From Aphelocoma coerulescens (taxonomy: Eukaryota; Chordata; Aves; Passeriformes; Corvidae): a stretch of 64,000 nucleotides of DNA. The stretch is from NCBI RefSeq assembly GCF_041296385.1, contig NW_027184083.1:2418001-2482000 (forward strand), written 5' to 3'. The notes under the pieces were generated by a model that ran no database searches, was not told the origin of the DNA, and worked only from the letters and a program-made list of their open reading frames with translations. Shown piece after piece: positions 9,761-21,660 of the stretch. Numbering within the stretch: position 1 is the stretch's first letter; every line of letters starts with the position of its first letter. The translations under genes were made by a program, and so were the position numbers.

Positions 9761-10238
9761 TGTGGAAGGTATCTTTCAGCTTTTTACCGGCTAGGCTAGT
9801 GGTTTAATGCCTTAGAAAGCTTCGAGCAGACTAGAGAGGTAGCACAGGAAATCTAGCACTTTAGTAGCTCTAAAATCGGTACCTGTATCAGCTGCAAAGC
9901 AAATACCATCAGCAGAAGCAAAGAGGGAGAAATATAGCTCTCTGCTCGCTCAATTTCCCGCAGTTAGAAGCTTTCAAATGAAACAGACAACAAGAGATGT
10001 TCACAGGAGGAAAGCAGAGCCAAGAGAGGGCGCGACCTCCCTCGATCGTCTCTTTTATTTGGAGAAGTGGAAAGGGGAGGACTGGGGCCAGACCCGGGGT
10101 GACCGGCCAATCAGACACTGCTAAGGAGTTTGAGTTACATTTGGTTTTGCCCGCGCTTAGAACAAAGGAGTTCAGGAGCACATGGCAGAAGCAAGTGTCT
10201 TTGGGAGGGGGAAGGGAAGCTCAGAACAGGCAGCAACA
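9761..10238 (-). repeat. 5' LTR of class II provirus
   Basis: This 478 bp LTR matches 74-553. Its inner edge abuts the PBS, and its outer edge (CAGCAACA) abuts the TSD AGCTGG and CR1 sequence. Confidence 0.9.
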
Positions 10239-10616
10239 AGCTGGGGTTGTTTAGCCTGGAGAAAAGAAGACTCAGAGGTGACTGTATCACTCTCTACAAC
10301 TCCCTGAAAGGTGGTTGTAGTCAGGAGCGGGTTGGTCTCTTTTTCCAGGCAACAACTGACAGAATAAGAGAACACAGCCTTAAGCTGCGCCAAGGGAAAT
10401 TTAGGTAGATGTTAGGAAAAAGTTTTTTACTGAAAGAGTGGTAAAGTTCTGGAATCGTCTACCCAGGGAAGTGGTGGAGTCGCCATCCCTCGATGTGTTT
10501 AAAAAAAGTTTGGATGTGGCACTCAGTGCCATGGTTTAGTTGAGGTGTTAGGGCATGGGTTGGACTCAGTGATCTTGAAGGTCTCTTCCAACCTGGTGAT
10601 TCTGTGATTCTGTAAC
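10239..10616 (+). repeat. CR1 LINE 3' end (right part)
   Basis: This continues the CR1 at 1-73. It has the typical text GGTTGTTTAGCCTGG, a region around GGTCTCTTCCAACCTGGTG, and ends in ATTCTGTGATTCTGT. Together with 1-73 it is the pre-integration site of the provirus. Confidence 0.85.
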
Positions 10617-11654
10617 CGTAGGAGCTTTACTGTTAAGTAGTAATAAACAAAAATGAGGCTTTTGACCTATTTGAAAGTTGCTGTGGGCTGGATGCTTAAT
10701 CTAAAATTCTTTGGCTGAAAGATTAATTGAAGAGAATAGAAACAGATTGGGGATTCAGTACAAGGGCATATGAAAGTATCTGTAGAAACTTGGTTGCAAC
10801 ATGTTCAGTGTTTAGTTTAACTAGAAAGCCTACATTTTGGTCACATACACAGTAGATAATTTTGACCAAAAAAATTTACATACTGTGAAATTGAATACTA
10901 CTACTATAGAAAAAGTATCCTCATCTCTGTATTTAATAGAATCTTAATTATTTTTGTTAAGGTTTTGCCTAAATTACAGTGTTAAAAGAGATACAGGCCC
11001 TGCTTCAGAAAGATTTACTGCTTGCCTTTTGTCCTGCTGCCTGTATCACCATCTTCTGCTTAAACAAACACAATAAGTCCAATGAATCATCTTCTGAAAG
11101 AGTTTATTTCTCTTTGTTGATTATCAATGTAGGCCAGATGATTAATTTTCAGGCAAATTCAGGAACAGATGGGATATGTCTGATGTTAGTTGCAATAAAT
11201 CTTTTAATCACTATCGTACTTTTCATTAAAGGACCTAGGAATTTTTGGACATTCTGTCCATTATTACTAGAATGTTTTAACAGTGTCCTAATTCATGCTG
11301 TGACTTACAAATTTTCTTGTCTTTCCATTGATTTCCAGTTTTGATTGCAGAATAGGAGATAAAAGTATCATTAAGAATCCACAGTATTAGGAAATAGTGT
11401 GCATAGCATGTATCTAGAGAAATAACTTAGAGAGAAAGATAATTTCAGAGGTCAAAATTACCAAACTGCATAAAACAACATTAAAAAATACCAAAAAAAT
11501 CCCTTTATGTTCTTAGTGTGGCCATGAATAACCTCCTTCTTTTTCTTTCCAGGCATGATGACACCAATAGGAAAAGACAGAAATTTTACATTCAAAATGT
11601 ACCGAAGAGGCAGAGCTTCAGGAATTCTTCCTCTAAACCACATCTCATGATGTT
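10617..11654 (+). other. Unassigned AT-rich DNA
   Basis: No recognisable repeat or gene. A 121-codon ORF at 10979-11344 has no protein-like signature. A pyrimidine tract plus AG at 11531-11552 precedes a short open stretch to 11650 and is discussed as a possible exon relic. Confidence 0.4.
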
Positions 11655-12617
11655 TGTCTTGGTTTGAAAGACAGGTGTCTGCCAAGGAAGGCAGGAGGCT
11701 TCCTTGAAACGGAAGAAAAAAAAATTGCAACCCCCTTCCCTCCGAATTATTATAATTTTGAAATTAAGGGGCTTTCAGGCAAAGATATGAGGAACAGGAA
11801 TAACAGTTCTTTACTATTATATATATATGTGTATAACAAGTCAAGCAAACAACAATAACTATGGCAGCAACAGCAAACAGAACCACAAACCCAGTGTCAG
11901 CCTTCTCGGCTGTCAGACCCTTTCCCCTCGGGTGCAGTTACTGTCGCAGCCGGCAGGGGCACTGGCGGCTCCCAGTGAGCAGGGCAGGTGCGATGGTTCC
12001 CTCGCGGCTGCAGGGGGCGCTCCGGAGTAAGCTTGGGGAGCACACAGCAATGGAGGCCTGGGATCCCGGGGAGGGATGGAACAAAGGCTTCCCAAACCCC
12101 TGGGCAGCCGATCCCGGTGTCCGGCCGCACCCTTGGGAACAGCAGGCTGGAACAGCAGGGACGAGCACAAATCCCGGGTGGCAGACGAGATGTATCCAAA
12201 CTGCGGATCTGCGGTAGAACCCCCGGGAAGTCTGGGCAGGCAGGACATGCGGGGCTACAGAGTAGCGAAGGCTTGAAGCAACAGCGGGGGCAGGGCGGCC
12301 GCAGGTCGGCTCCCAGAGGGGCAGGGAAGGCAGGCTTGGGATCCCGGGGTTTCTCCAGTAGAAGGAAGGAAGGCAGACTAAAAAACAGAAGTCTTCAGTG
12401 CTGACAAATTCCTTCCAGCCTCCCTCTCCCTCCAAACACCTGGAACTCACTGAACACAAGCCCAGGTGAAAGAGAATAGCCAGATGGACCCCTCCCTCTG
12501 TGGCCAGGTATTTTGTTTTTCTTAAGCACCCAGTAATTTGTCGCCCCGGCAACATATATGGGGAAAATTCCTCAAGGGAAAAAAAAAGAACAGAAGGGGA
12601 ACTCCCAAACTCCAACA
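11655..12617 (-). repeat. Solo LTR, ERVL-type family Y, copy 1
   Basis: This ~963 bp LTR has its 3' end at 11655 (TGTCTTGGTTTGAAAG on plus, i.e. ..CAAACCAAGACA on minus) and 5' end at 12617. TGTT flanks both ends (11651-11654 and 12618-12621). It shares long stretches with 31165-32696 in opposite orientation, including the TATATATATA tract near 11820. Confidence 0.75.
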
Positions 12618-12816
12618 TGTTTCACTTTGTTTGCAATTCCTGATATATATAGTTTTGGAAGACACTGAGACATACTCCTCATCAGCAAATCAGCAACTAT
12701 TAGGATGCCTTAATTTGTAAACAGTTAAACCATGTACAAAACTTTTTATTATATTTGTGTATGTGTAACTTGTTTGTAAGCTGTAGTATATAAAGGCATG
12801 GATGAGTGTAGTGGTT

Positions 12817-12900
12817 TGGTCTAAAATACTCATTACTGAAATACTAAAATACTAAAAATACTAAAATACTAAATACTGAAATACTAAAATACTCATTACA
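12817..12900 (+). repeat. Short AATACT-type minisatellite
   Basis: About ten imperfect copies of a 7-9 bp unit (AAAATACT, AAATACTG) run in tandem. Confidence 0.75.
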
Positions 12901-13119
12901 TAAAAACAACAGTTTGAAAATTATGACACAAGCAATCTACAGAATGTTCATTGGGCTACAAAACATTTTGTACTTTTTATTGCATGCGTATATTGTCATA
13001 GTTCTTTATTTCTCTTTCTCAATTACATATCCTGTAACAGTTTCAGGCAGGACTGCTTATCTCCTCAATGCGACTAAGTAACTTTTTACCTGGGCATGTA
13101 GTGATAGGACAAGAAGTAA

Positions 13120-13396
13120 GTGTTAAACTGAAAGAGAGTAGATTTAGATTGGATATAAGGAAGAAATTCTTTAAGATATAAGGAAGAATTTCTTTATTAT
13201 AAGAGTGGTGAGACATTGAAACTGGTTGCCCAGAGAAGTTGTGGATGTGCCATCCCTGGGAGTGTTGAAGGTCAGATTGGATGGGGCTTTGAACAACCTG
13301 GTCTAGTGGAAGATGTCCCTGCCCATGGTAGGGGATTGGAACTAGATGATCTTTAAATGTCCCTTCAAACCTAAACCATTTTATGATTCTATGAAA
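13120..13396 (+). repeat. CR1 LINE 3' end
   Basis: This CR1 3' region has GGTTGCCCAGAGAAGTTGTGG, GGAACTAGATGATCTTTAA and ends TATGATTCTATGA. It contains a small internal duplication of ATATAAGGAAGAA at ~13150-13190. Confidence 0.8.
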
Positions 13397-13550
13397 AGCA
13401 ATTATTTGTTTTCAATCATATTTTTGATGTTGTTATTTCTATTTTTTTTTTGCATAAAGGAAATAAAGACAGTGAATGAGAAACACTGAGTGCAGATATT
13501 TCTCATGCTTCACTCTTCCACCTTTCCAGTTTTTAGTAGCTTATTTGTCA

Positions 13551-13984
13551 TGATGCCTTAAGAGGCCTCCTAGACACAGAGACTGGAGTAAAAGAATAAA
13601 ATAGGTATTTATTTGAAAGGCCTTCAAAGGTACACCCTGGGGACCCAGAGGCTATTGCAAAAATGGACCCCAATATGGACCACAGGTCACAAGTTCTTCA
13701 CCCTTTTATAGGTTTGGTTCATTTGGATATCAGGGTTAATTCTCCATTTAAAGCTTCAGTTCAATTATGTAATTTCCCCTCCACTTGCCCCCCTTAGAAG
13801 CTCTTTGGATTATACTTTTTGGGCCTAGGCTGGTCTGGGTGACCTTGGAGAACAGGCCCGGAAAGGCTTTGTTATGTCTACCCAGCCTGAGAGAGCAGAA
13901 ACCAACAGGCCACAAGAAACTTCAGAGTTACACTCTAAGCAGTACAGGATTTGAAAAACACAAAGGTCAAGATCTAAGGCATCA
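13551..13984 (-). repeat. Solo LTR family X, copy 1
   Basis: This 434 bp LTR has inverted ends TGATGCCTTA / TAAGGCATCA. A perfect 4 bp TSD GTCA flanks it (13547-13550 and 13985-13988). The minus reading has a TATAAAAGG (~13706) and polyA region near 13600. Homologous copies are at 38212-38642 and 39328-40146. A 4 bp TSD fits class I elements. Confidence 0.85.
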
Positions 13985-15898
13985 GTCATTTTGGTGTTTA
14001 TTTCAAAATTAGGCAATGTCCAGCACCAGGACTTGACTTGGGAAAGACTTGCTTTAATGTTTAATGGTCCTTTTTCACCTTTGAAATGCATAAATTATTT
14101 TTAAATTGCCATTTATTGTTATTTCGCCAAACACTGGTAATGTGCTCCAAGCTGTTCAAATAACCCAGTGATCTGTTAAGACCCAGCCCATATTCTCTCA
14201 AAGTTGACATGATCCTTTTGTTAAATGCACCTGGACCTTTTGGAAAAAGAGAACCTTCAATCTCTTATTGAATTCACTCTGTTTCTTGTAAGCTATCATT
14301 ACATTCTGTCAGATGTCTCATACAGAACAACATCTAAAATCAGATGACTAGGCAATCCTTATTTAACATATTTATTTATAGCAAATATGTAATGAATTAT
14401 TTTTATTATACTCATCAATTTCCATTTGAAGACTAATATGACTTGGTGAGAAAGATCCTAATAAATGAGGATTTATTTTACTAATTGTTCTAATTAAACA
14501 ATGGGAAGTCATCAGAAGTTTGCAAAAGAAATTTTTTATTCCAAGGAAAACATATTACAATGCTGCCATTATACAAATTAAATGTATTAGGTCTATGTGG
14601 CAAGGTTTTGGTAGCTCTTGGGGAGTGTCAGAGTGGCTTCTGTGGAAAGAGGTCAGGTGTTGCCCTGTGCTGGACATAGCCAGTTCCAGATGGTTTCACA
14701 GTGGCCCTACCTCAGGCCAAAGCATATTCAGTCAGGGGACTTAGAGATGCCTCTGTGAAAACATATTTAAGAAAGATCAAAAAGTACTGGAAGGAGTGAG
14801 GAGGAGGGAACAAGAAGTGTGAGAAACAGTAGTGTAAACACAAAGGTCAGTGAAGAAGGAGGGGGAGGAGGTGGTCCATAGAGCTGGGGCAGAGATTCCT
14901 TGCAGCTCATGGAGGATCCATGCCAGAGCAGATTTTTCCTGATGGGAACTGCAGTTAGTGGAGAACCCACACTGAAGAAGATTTTCTTCCTGAAGGACTG
15001 CAGCCTGTTGTGAAAGCCCATGCCAGAGCAGGGGAAAAATGTGAAAGGGAAGGACCAGCAGAAAGAAACTAAGCAGCATTCCCCAAGCTTTGGGTATTGA
15101 GGGCAGCAAAAGTTTTTTTTCCCCCCATTTTTTAAACACCACAGAAAATCAAAGTTATGTAGGCCCTCTTCTATCACCAGAATATTATGGGGTAGACAGC
15201 ATGATGCTTGAAGAGAGAAAAATCAGTTTTTAGCATGGCATCCAGTAAAGTAGGAGATTTTTGACTTGCAAAAAAACTGAGTTACTATTGCCAAGAAGAT
15301 GTAAAAATTTTGAGGGAAGTCTGCCTGTCATATAGGAATGAAATTATGGAGAATACACATTGCACATTCCATAAGAAAGAGGACTGTGAAAATGTGAAGA
15401 TTAATTGCTGTATAGATCCCTTTCAATATACTTGCATGTCCATGTATCAATTTATGTTCCTTAAATCTAACACAGTAGTACTCCTCCTTCCAGCTAGATA
15501 TTGTCAGATTAAAAAAGAGATACTCAACCCCCTCTATTAAATGGGGTATTGTATGAATTGATAGATGCAAGTAACCAAGACAACCATGACCCACAGATGA
15601 AGTGCAAAGAGTAGATTTATTCCATTACCTCAGTGGCTGAAGGATTCCAAAAACAATCAGGGACACATACACTGCTAAGCTTAGTCCACATTAGCAGGGG
15701 CAAAAAGCGCCTGTTCCCCACCTAAACATATCAAAAGGTCTGGCACATGCAATACTTCACAATGCTGTGTTTTCTATAACCTCCAAGCTTCGTATCTCTC
15801 TTTCTCCCATCGGGAGGCACAAGCCTGTCAGTGAAGAATGCCTTTTAAATCCTTGACAGCATTCTGTTGTCTTCTACAGAAATTCCACTTCTCAAGAC
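13985..15898 (+). other. Mostly unassigned DNA
   Basis: About 1.9 kb without a recognised gene. Around 14870-15040 it has repeated phrases of the CTGCAGCC...CCATGCCAGAGCAG kind, also seen in LTR V at 35740-37195, so part is probably a decayed ERVL LTR. ORFs here look random. Confidence 0.4.
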
Positions 15899-16540
15899 TG
15901 TCTTGGGGTGACCTTATGATGTGTATCCCATATCGCTGCCTATGCCCAGAAATTAATTTTTGTGCCTTTCTATGCCTCTAAACTGAGCCTGAGAGAGGGA
16001 AGGAAAAAAACTGAGCAAAACTTTTTCAAAGCAGTTTGCTGCTTGTTCAAGGTCACACAGAGATAGGAATTTGTTTCCCAGCTGCGGCAGGAGAGGGAGG
16101 AAGCACCTGGCTTGCTGCCCCTAGGACAGTTTTTTTGGCCAGTGGTTCAGCTTCTTTTTCTCCAGAGAGAGACTGAGAGTTGAATTTTTCCTTCCCTGGA
16201 ATTTCAGATTTTCTCCCTTTTCTACTGGACTGCTTGATTGCTTTAACATCAGAGCACATGGGGAGGACTTTCCACTGGGCACAGAGGGCCTGGCCCTGGG
16301 CCAAGCCCCAGCTCCGAGGAGACCAAAGGGAGGACTCTAACACTTTCCCAGGTTTTTCCTCCACAGCAAAAGATTTTATTATTTAGTATTATTTTCCTTT
16401 CCCATGTGTTTGTTAAATAAATAGTTTTATCTCCTTCACTTTCCTTCGAGGAAAATTTATGTTTTCCTGAACCTGGTGGGGGAGGGGTGGTTGTGCCTTC
16501 TCTCAGAGGATATATTTATAAATTTGGCCAAACCAGAACA
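15899..16540 (+). repeat. Solo LTR family Z (ERVL), copy 1
   Basis: This 642 bp LTR starts TGTCTTGGGGTGACC and ends AACCAGAACA. A perfect 5 bp TSD AAGAC flanks it (15894-15898 and 16541-16545), as expected for ERVL. AATAAA lies near 16418. It is the same family as the LTRs of the ERVL provirus at 55796-58231. Confidence 0.9.
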
Positions 16541-17130
16541 AAGACACAGAAAACAACCCAAAGCAAGCACAATACCTGAAATTTCCCACAGTGAATATTC
16601 TTAGCATCCCCTAGCTTCAAGATCCTCTTGAGCAAAAACAACTATTTTCCCTCCTAGCCAAATCTTCCACTTTCAACCCTTTTCTCCCCACACTTGTGTA
16701 CATGACCAAAAAAAAAAGAAAATATTCAAATCCATCAAATATTACAAGATGGTGGATATCAAGTAGGATCCTACTTCTCGAATGGCTATACAGTCATTGA
16801 TGGGATGCTGACAGCTTTTGAATTTAATGGGTCCTTTTTCCTTGGGTGTATTGAATACTACCATGAAAATGACTGGAATCATCATGGGTGGAATCCCCTC
16901 AGATAGGAGTATGATGCATATATTAATACGCAGAAGGTTCTCAAATAAGGGGATGTCATTCAGCATGACCTTCCTGTGTCCAGATTACCTCAGTTTGTAA
17001 TGTTTTGCTCTCCTTAACAATTGTGCATCTGTCAGGTCCCTTACTGCTGTAAGACTTGTGACACTCCCAATAATACAGAGGGTACTGTCACTGTTATTTA
17101 GATCAATTGAATAGGACTACTTTTTGGCTG
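16541..17130 (+). other. Unassigned DNA between two Z LTRs
   Basis: About 590 bp with no recognisable coding or repeat signature. No ERVL coding remains, so I treat the two Z LTRs as separate insertions. They could instead be the ends of one gutted provirus. Confidence 0.4.
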
Positions 17131-17792
17131 TGTCTTGGAGTGACTTTATGATGTGTATCCCCTATCGCCTGCTCTATGCCAGACGTGAACCCTGTGCCTT
17201 TCTGTGTCTTTAAGCTGTTTCTCAGGAGAGAGGGGAGAGAAGCCAGGTGAATTTTTCAGAGCGGTTTGTGCTCAAGGACGCACACTCCCCTGCATTCCTG
17301 CAGCAGAGCGGAGGAAGCACCTTCTTGCTTTTAGCCAGCTCTTGGCTCCTTTTCTCAGGAGAAAGACGGAGAGTTAAAACTCTGCTTTTTAGCTAGCTTC
17401 TTGTTCATTAGCTAAACCAAGGAGTTTCCTGGGACTTTGGCTTCTTCTTCTTCTCTTCTGGACTGTTCAGCAACACCAGAACATCACTGGGAGGATCTAC
17501 ACCATGGCCCAGAGGTGCCCACACTGAACCCCAGGAGAGAGCCACACCCACAAAGGACTTTGAAAATCTTCCCAGGTCTTCTTCACAGTGAGAGGTTTTA
17601 TTATTTAACATTATTCGTTCTTTTTTTCCATGCCTGTGTACACTTTGCTTGTTAAATAAATAGGTTTTTTTCACTTTCCTCTGAGGAATTTCTTTCCACA
17701 CCTGGTGGGGGAGGGGCTGCTGAAATCTGCCTTCTATTAGAGGATACCTTCATTTCGGACGTTTTCCTCCAAATGTGTCTCAAACCAAGACA
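17131..17792 (+). repeat. Solo LTR family Z (ERVL), copy 2
   Basis: This 662 bp LTR runs from TGTCTTGGAGTGAC to CAAACCAAGACA, with AATAAA near 17656. The flanks are GGCTG and GGCTA, a 5 bp TSD with one mismatch. Confidence 0.85.
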
Positions 17793-17954
17793 GGCTATCA
17801 TTTTTGAATGGGGGATACATAGCTTTCACAATAATGACAGGCAGAAAATCTGATCAAAATGCAGTTTTATTCCTTTGCAGGAGAGTACTGGCCCAGTCTA
17901 AAAATGTCACAGCATTCATATTGTTTACATTGATAATGGGAAAATATAAAGAGT

Positions 17955-18075
17955 CATATATGGTGACTGGAGAGCCCAGAACTGGACACAGGGCTCCAGG
18001 TGTGGCCTCACCAGTGCAAAGCAGAGGGGAAGGACTTGGCACTTCTTATTGAACTTCATGAGGTTCGTGTCCCCC
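17955..18075 (-). repeat. CR1 LINE fragment
   Basis: This is minus-strand CR1 text (plus reads CCAGGTGTGGCCTCACCAGTG and TTGAACTTCATGAGGTTC). It is short and lacks both ends. Confidence 0.75.
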
Positions 18076-18284
18076 GAATTCACCATTGCTGCTATATTTG
18101 AGGATAGGGGTAAAGCTGGGCTTTCAAATGCCCCCTTGGGAGTTGGGAGTGCAGTAGACAGCCTCCCCTAGGAAACATCCTCATTGTGTTTGACAGGATC
18201 TTGTTCTGTAAAGGGGCTGTAGTAACTGGAAAGTTCCTTCCAGGGGATCATCTACCCTCAGGGGAGACATTTTCGCTAGCCCAC

Positions 18285-18650
18285 TGTGGAAACTGACAAG
18301 CTGCTCTGAAAGATTCACAGAGCCCGACTTGGACGCAATCACTTTGTACCCTTCAGAATTCAGTTTGTACCCATGAGAATTATAGCTTCAATAGAAGCAA
18401 GAAACCATAAACAACAGATGTAGAAAGCACAGCTGATCTAGGGAAGCTGATATTTGCTTTAGATTGTTTTAGATGGGTGTTAGTTGCAAGTAACCAGTAG
18501 TTTTGTGGGGTGTTAATGTAGAAGCCAATGGGGACACAGTATGAATGCCAAGAAACTGTATAAAAGAGGCTTTGTAGAATTAAAGATGCTTTTGCCACTG
18601 CCTGGAGTTGTCAGTGTATATATGTGTCGTGAACTGCCTCAACTGCGACA
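18285..18650 (+). repeat. 5' LTR of tRNA-Trp provirus
   Basis: The LTR starts TGTGGAAACTGACAAG and ends CAACTGCGACA. TATAAAAGAGG lies near 18560 and an ATTAAA signal near 18580. Confidence 0.92.
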
Positions 18651-18652
18651 TC

Positions 18653-18670
18653 TGGTGATCCCGACGTGAT
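18653..18670 (+). other. Primer binding site, tRNA-Trp type
   Basis: TGGTGATCCCGACGTGAT lies two bases after the 5' LTR. It differs at one position from the tRNA-Trp complement used by avian alpharetroviruses. Confidence 0.88.
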
Positions 18671-18868
18671 CAGGCCTGACGTGATTCGAACCCAACAAGA
18701 TTCTAACCTGACGTGCTACAACAACTCTTCAGGCGGCTGCCTGCGAGCGGCCATCTCCCGAACATGGCCTGAGGTGGGTACCCCAGCAAACAGAAAGATG
18801 CTCTAAAAAGCCCTCGATCCAGATTGAGTACCCTTTGAGGTAAAACACTGGGCGAAAAAAAAGAAAAA

Positions 18869-19440
18869 ATGGGAGCTAATGAATCCCAAGAAGATAAGCA
18901 TACCTTTAAAGCCCTGTTATTATGGTGCAAGAGCTAGGGTTTGGAAGCTCCCTCTGCAAATGCATTTAGTGTTAAGGAGACTGCCAAAAATTTGATGATT
19001 ACCTGGAGGGTGGTGCTGGAAACCTTGAAAGCTGTAAAAAAGGAGCAGGACTAGCAACGGCAGAACTCCTTGGAAGGGAGGGGGGGATGGCTCCACGGCA
19101 ACACACACGGCTGGAGTCGGTGGTGAACTGTGTAGCAGGGTGACAGCCGAGGTTGGTCCTGAGTCCTGTGCAGGCTGCCCTGCCCCCTTTGCTCCCACAG
19201 ATCCACTTTGTCCACCTTTGTCTGCAGATGAGTGGAGCAATGGCGCAGTCCCTCGGCCACCGCCACTGCGACCAAAACGGCCCAGGGAGCCCCCCTGCAG
19301 AAGCTGCTCTGCAGGATGACTCTCCCACTGCGGCTTCATCTGTGACAGCTCCTACACAAGCAGCTTTTCTCCTGCCAGCTCCCCCCGTGGTTCAGGAACA
19401 TTTTTGGCTTTTGTTAAAAGTAACTTTTATTTTCAGTAAG
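18869..19440 (+). pseudogene. gag: gag remnant of tRNA-Trp provirus
   Basis: An ATG at 18869 begins MGANESQEDKHTFKALLLWCKS and then a stop. In the same frame matrix-like text continues (AFSVKETAKNLMITWRVVLETLKAVKKEQD) before further stops. Gly-2 fits myristoylation, and the position, 200 bp after the PBS, fits gag. From ~19060 to 19440 the DNA becomes GC-rich and encodes Pro/Ala/Ser-rich stretches in several frames, as would a Gag proline-rich linker. No capsid or zinc knuckle is recognisable. The assignment rests on position and the MGxxxS start. Confidence 0.6.
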
Positions 19441-21269
19441 CTGTAAATTCTAACAGGATTGTTTATTAGAGAGATTCAAGGCTAAGTGGTGTGGCTGTAC
19501 TCTCTGCATGCCAGTAGCATTACGTAATTCCTTGCTTTGAGGCTGCTTAGCAAGGTTCAAACTTCTTCAACAGCAATGCTTATATATTGCATGATTGGTA
19601 CAACTTGTCATGTAAAATGTATACTGCCTTTTTGAGAATTTTGACTTGAAAGTCTGACTGGACTGACTTAATATCAAATTTTTGCTCTGATAGGAACTTG
19701 TGTACCAGGAAAAGCATTTCCTTTCTTGGTGCCCTCAGAGCATTACCTATGTTTATGTAGCCTCTCGGAAAGTTTGGTAGAATCCTCCTTGAAAATAGCA
19801 ATTAGCTCTAAAACCTGATGTTAACACGTTGCATGATTTACAAGGGTTGTTGGGTGAGGCCCATGCTAGGTTTTAGCCATTCATCAATCAAGCATTCCTT
19901 TCCTCACTCCCTCATTACTGTTATCTCAGAAGTTATTTATGGTTCTCCACTGCAGAAGTGGACAGACCTGTACCGGCTCTGACATTTAATTTTATTGTGG
20001 ATCATTCATTATGGACAAACATGAAACAGTTTTTCTAATAAGTACAGCTGTTTAGTGGCTCAAGTGTAGCTGTTCTTCCTTGCCCTTTATAAATCAGAAT
20101 TAGACTTCATATCAAAACAGCTCAAGTGCTGTGATGGACTGGAAAAATGACTAAAAGTGACACTGCTTTACAAAACAGGCTTGCTTTCTGAGTATGTGTT
20201 ATCTGCTCAGTAGCTGAAACTTTTGATATTCTCTATTTTACGGAAACAGGCAAACAGGGGAGTAAACAATAGCATACTCCTTTAGAAACATCTGAAACCA
20301 TGGCTTTGTAGCTGCTTATAATACACGTGTCAGTTTTATACACCCACTGACCTAACATAGTTACTTGTACAAAGCTCAGGGCAGTGTTATAAGGCCCTCG
20401 GTGCTTTACCTTTAGTAGCCCAAGGTCAAATCTACCATACTGACAATCACAAAAGACCTGTCTTGCCATCTCTGTCACTGTGTATCACCAAGCTGAAGAG
20501 GGCAGTGGGGAGAGACAGGCAAGCCCTGGCACCCGCCCCACACTCCGCTTGGGAGACTCAGGCACCCACCCCGTGCGGGGGGGCCCAGGGGACTGGTTAA
20601 GCTCCATTCCTGCATACTTTTTCAAAGTGCCTTTTTTAATTAATGAAAACTGAGTTGCAGGGAATTTGTTCCACTCGAAGAAGAGTCCAGCTTCCTGCTT
20701 CTGCCCTGCTCTTCCTTTCCCTTCCTGTGTTCGTGGTGTGGGAAAGGTTGCCAGTGAGTTCTAACTCACAGCTTGTTAACACCTTGAGCACATTCACAAT
20801 ATTTTTCAGCACATCTGAGAAATTGCCAGAGATTTGGTGACTGTACTGTGCCTTATAAACTGCATCTTAAAAGACCCTAACAAATTTATGCTTATACCAG
20901 AAAACTACTGAAAGACATACAATGCTGTCATTTGTTTTTTTGGAGTACAGCTGCAGATTGGAAAATCCTGCAAAATTGTGCTTATACCAAAAAGGTCCTG
21001 ACTGTGAACGGATGTTTTCAATAATGTTTCTCGTTACCATGAGGTATTCTCAAAGCTGAATTATGACAAATCACAATGTATTTGCCACACCTTTATGATG
21101 TCTCCAGTACATCCATGTTGCTGTTATTTCATTTACAAATCAGTTGTCTGCTTGCTTATTGTTTCTTAACTGGTATGTGACAAAATTTTTGGTAGCTTTC
21201 TTGCACTGATGAAGTCAAGATGAGTTACATTCTGCTGTATTTGACACCTTTAAAGGAACACTCTCCACT
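19441..21269 (+). other. Unrecognised AT-rich interior of tRNA-Trp provirus
   Basis: About 1.8 kb where capsid, protease and RT should lie. I find no RT, protease or RNase H motif in any frame. It may be unrelated captured or inserted sequence rather than worn pol. Confidence 0.45.
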
Positions 21270-21660
21270 CTGACTTTAGTTTTGTTAAATTTACGTGCTG
21301 CTAATATTGAGTTTTGCTAAGTGCAAGTTTGTACAGTTTAAGTGATGCTAAGGCTAAGTTCTACTAAGTTTACCTGTTGTTAAATTTAAGTCATGTCAAG
21401 TTTAAGTTCTGTTAATTTGATATTGGGTTACATTTAAAGTTCTGTTAGTTTAAAGTGTTGTTAAGTTTAAGCAAAATCAAGTCTAAGTATGTTCAGTTTA
21501 AGTTTTATTTTAAAGGTCTTGTAAGTTTAAACTATATTAAGGCTAATTGCTGTTCAGTTTCAGTGATGTTAACTTTAAGTTCTGTTCAGTTTACTTTCTG
21601 TTACTTTTGAGTAACATTTATTTTGAGTGAAGTTAAGTTTAGCTTCTGTTGAAATATGCT
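21270..21660 (+). repeat. Degenerate 15-16 bp tandem array
   Basis: About 390 bp consists of imperfect repeats of a unit close to TTTAAGTTCTGTTAAG, with variants such as GTTTAAGTGATGCTAAGG and AGTTTAAGTCATGTCA. Spacing is irregular, and the array has diverged strongly. Confidence 0.8.

Larger units (their letters stand above)
74..10238 (-). mobile_element. Class II (betaretrovirus-like) endogenous provirus, env-less
   Basis: This minus-strand provirus is bounded by two ~478 bp LTRs (74-553 and 9761-10238) and a 6 bp TSD (AGCTGG). Reading leftward, it has the 5' LTR, a PBS matching tRNA-Lys(1,2), gag, a dUTPase/protease segment, RT with YMDD, RNase H and integrase, then the 3' LTR. Only ~250 bp separate the integrase end from the 3' LTR, so no env is present. 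The dUTPase-protease order, YMDD motif and 6 bp TSD are class II features. All genes carry stops or frameshifts. Two other elements sit inside it (1359-4015 and ~4590-4958). The LTRs differ at about 10 bases plus 2 indels. Confidence 0.9.

Noticed and set aside
10979..11344. 121-codon ORF
   Set aside because: No motif, domain or repeat context; AT-rich composition explains it.
15899..17792. One ERVL provirus bounded by the two plus-strand Z LTRs
   Set aside because: The first LTR has its own perfect TSD (AAGAC), the second a near-perfect different one, and no ERVL coding lies between, so they are scored as two solo LTRs.
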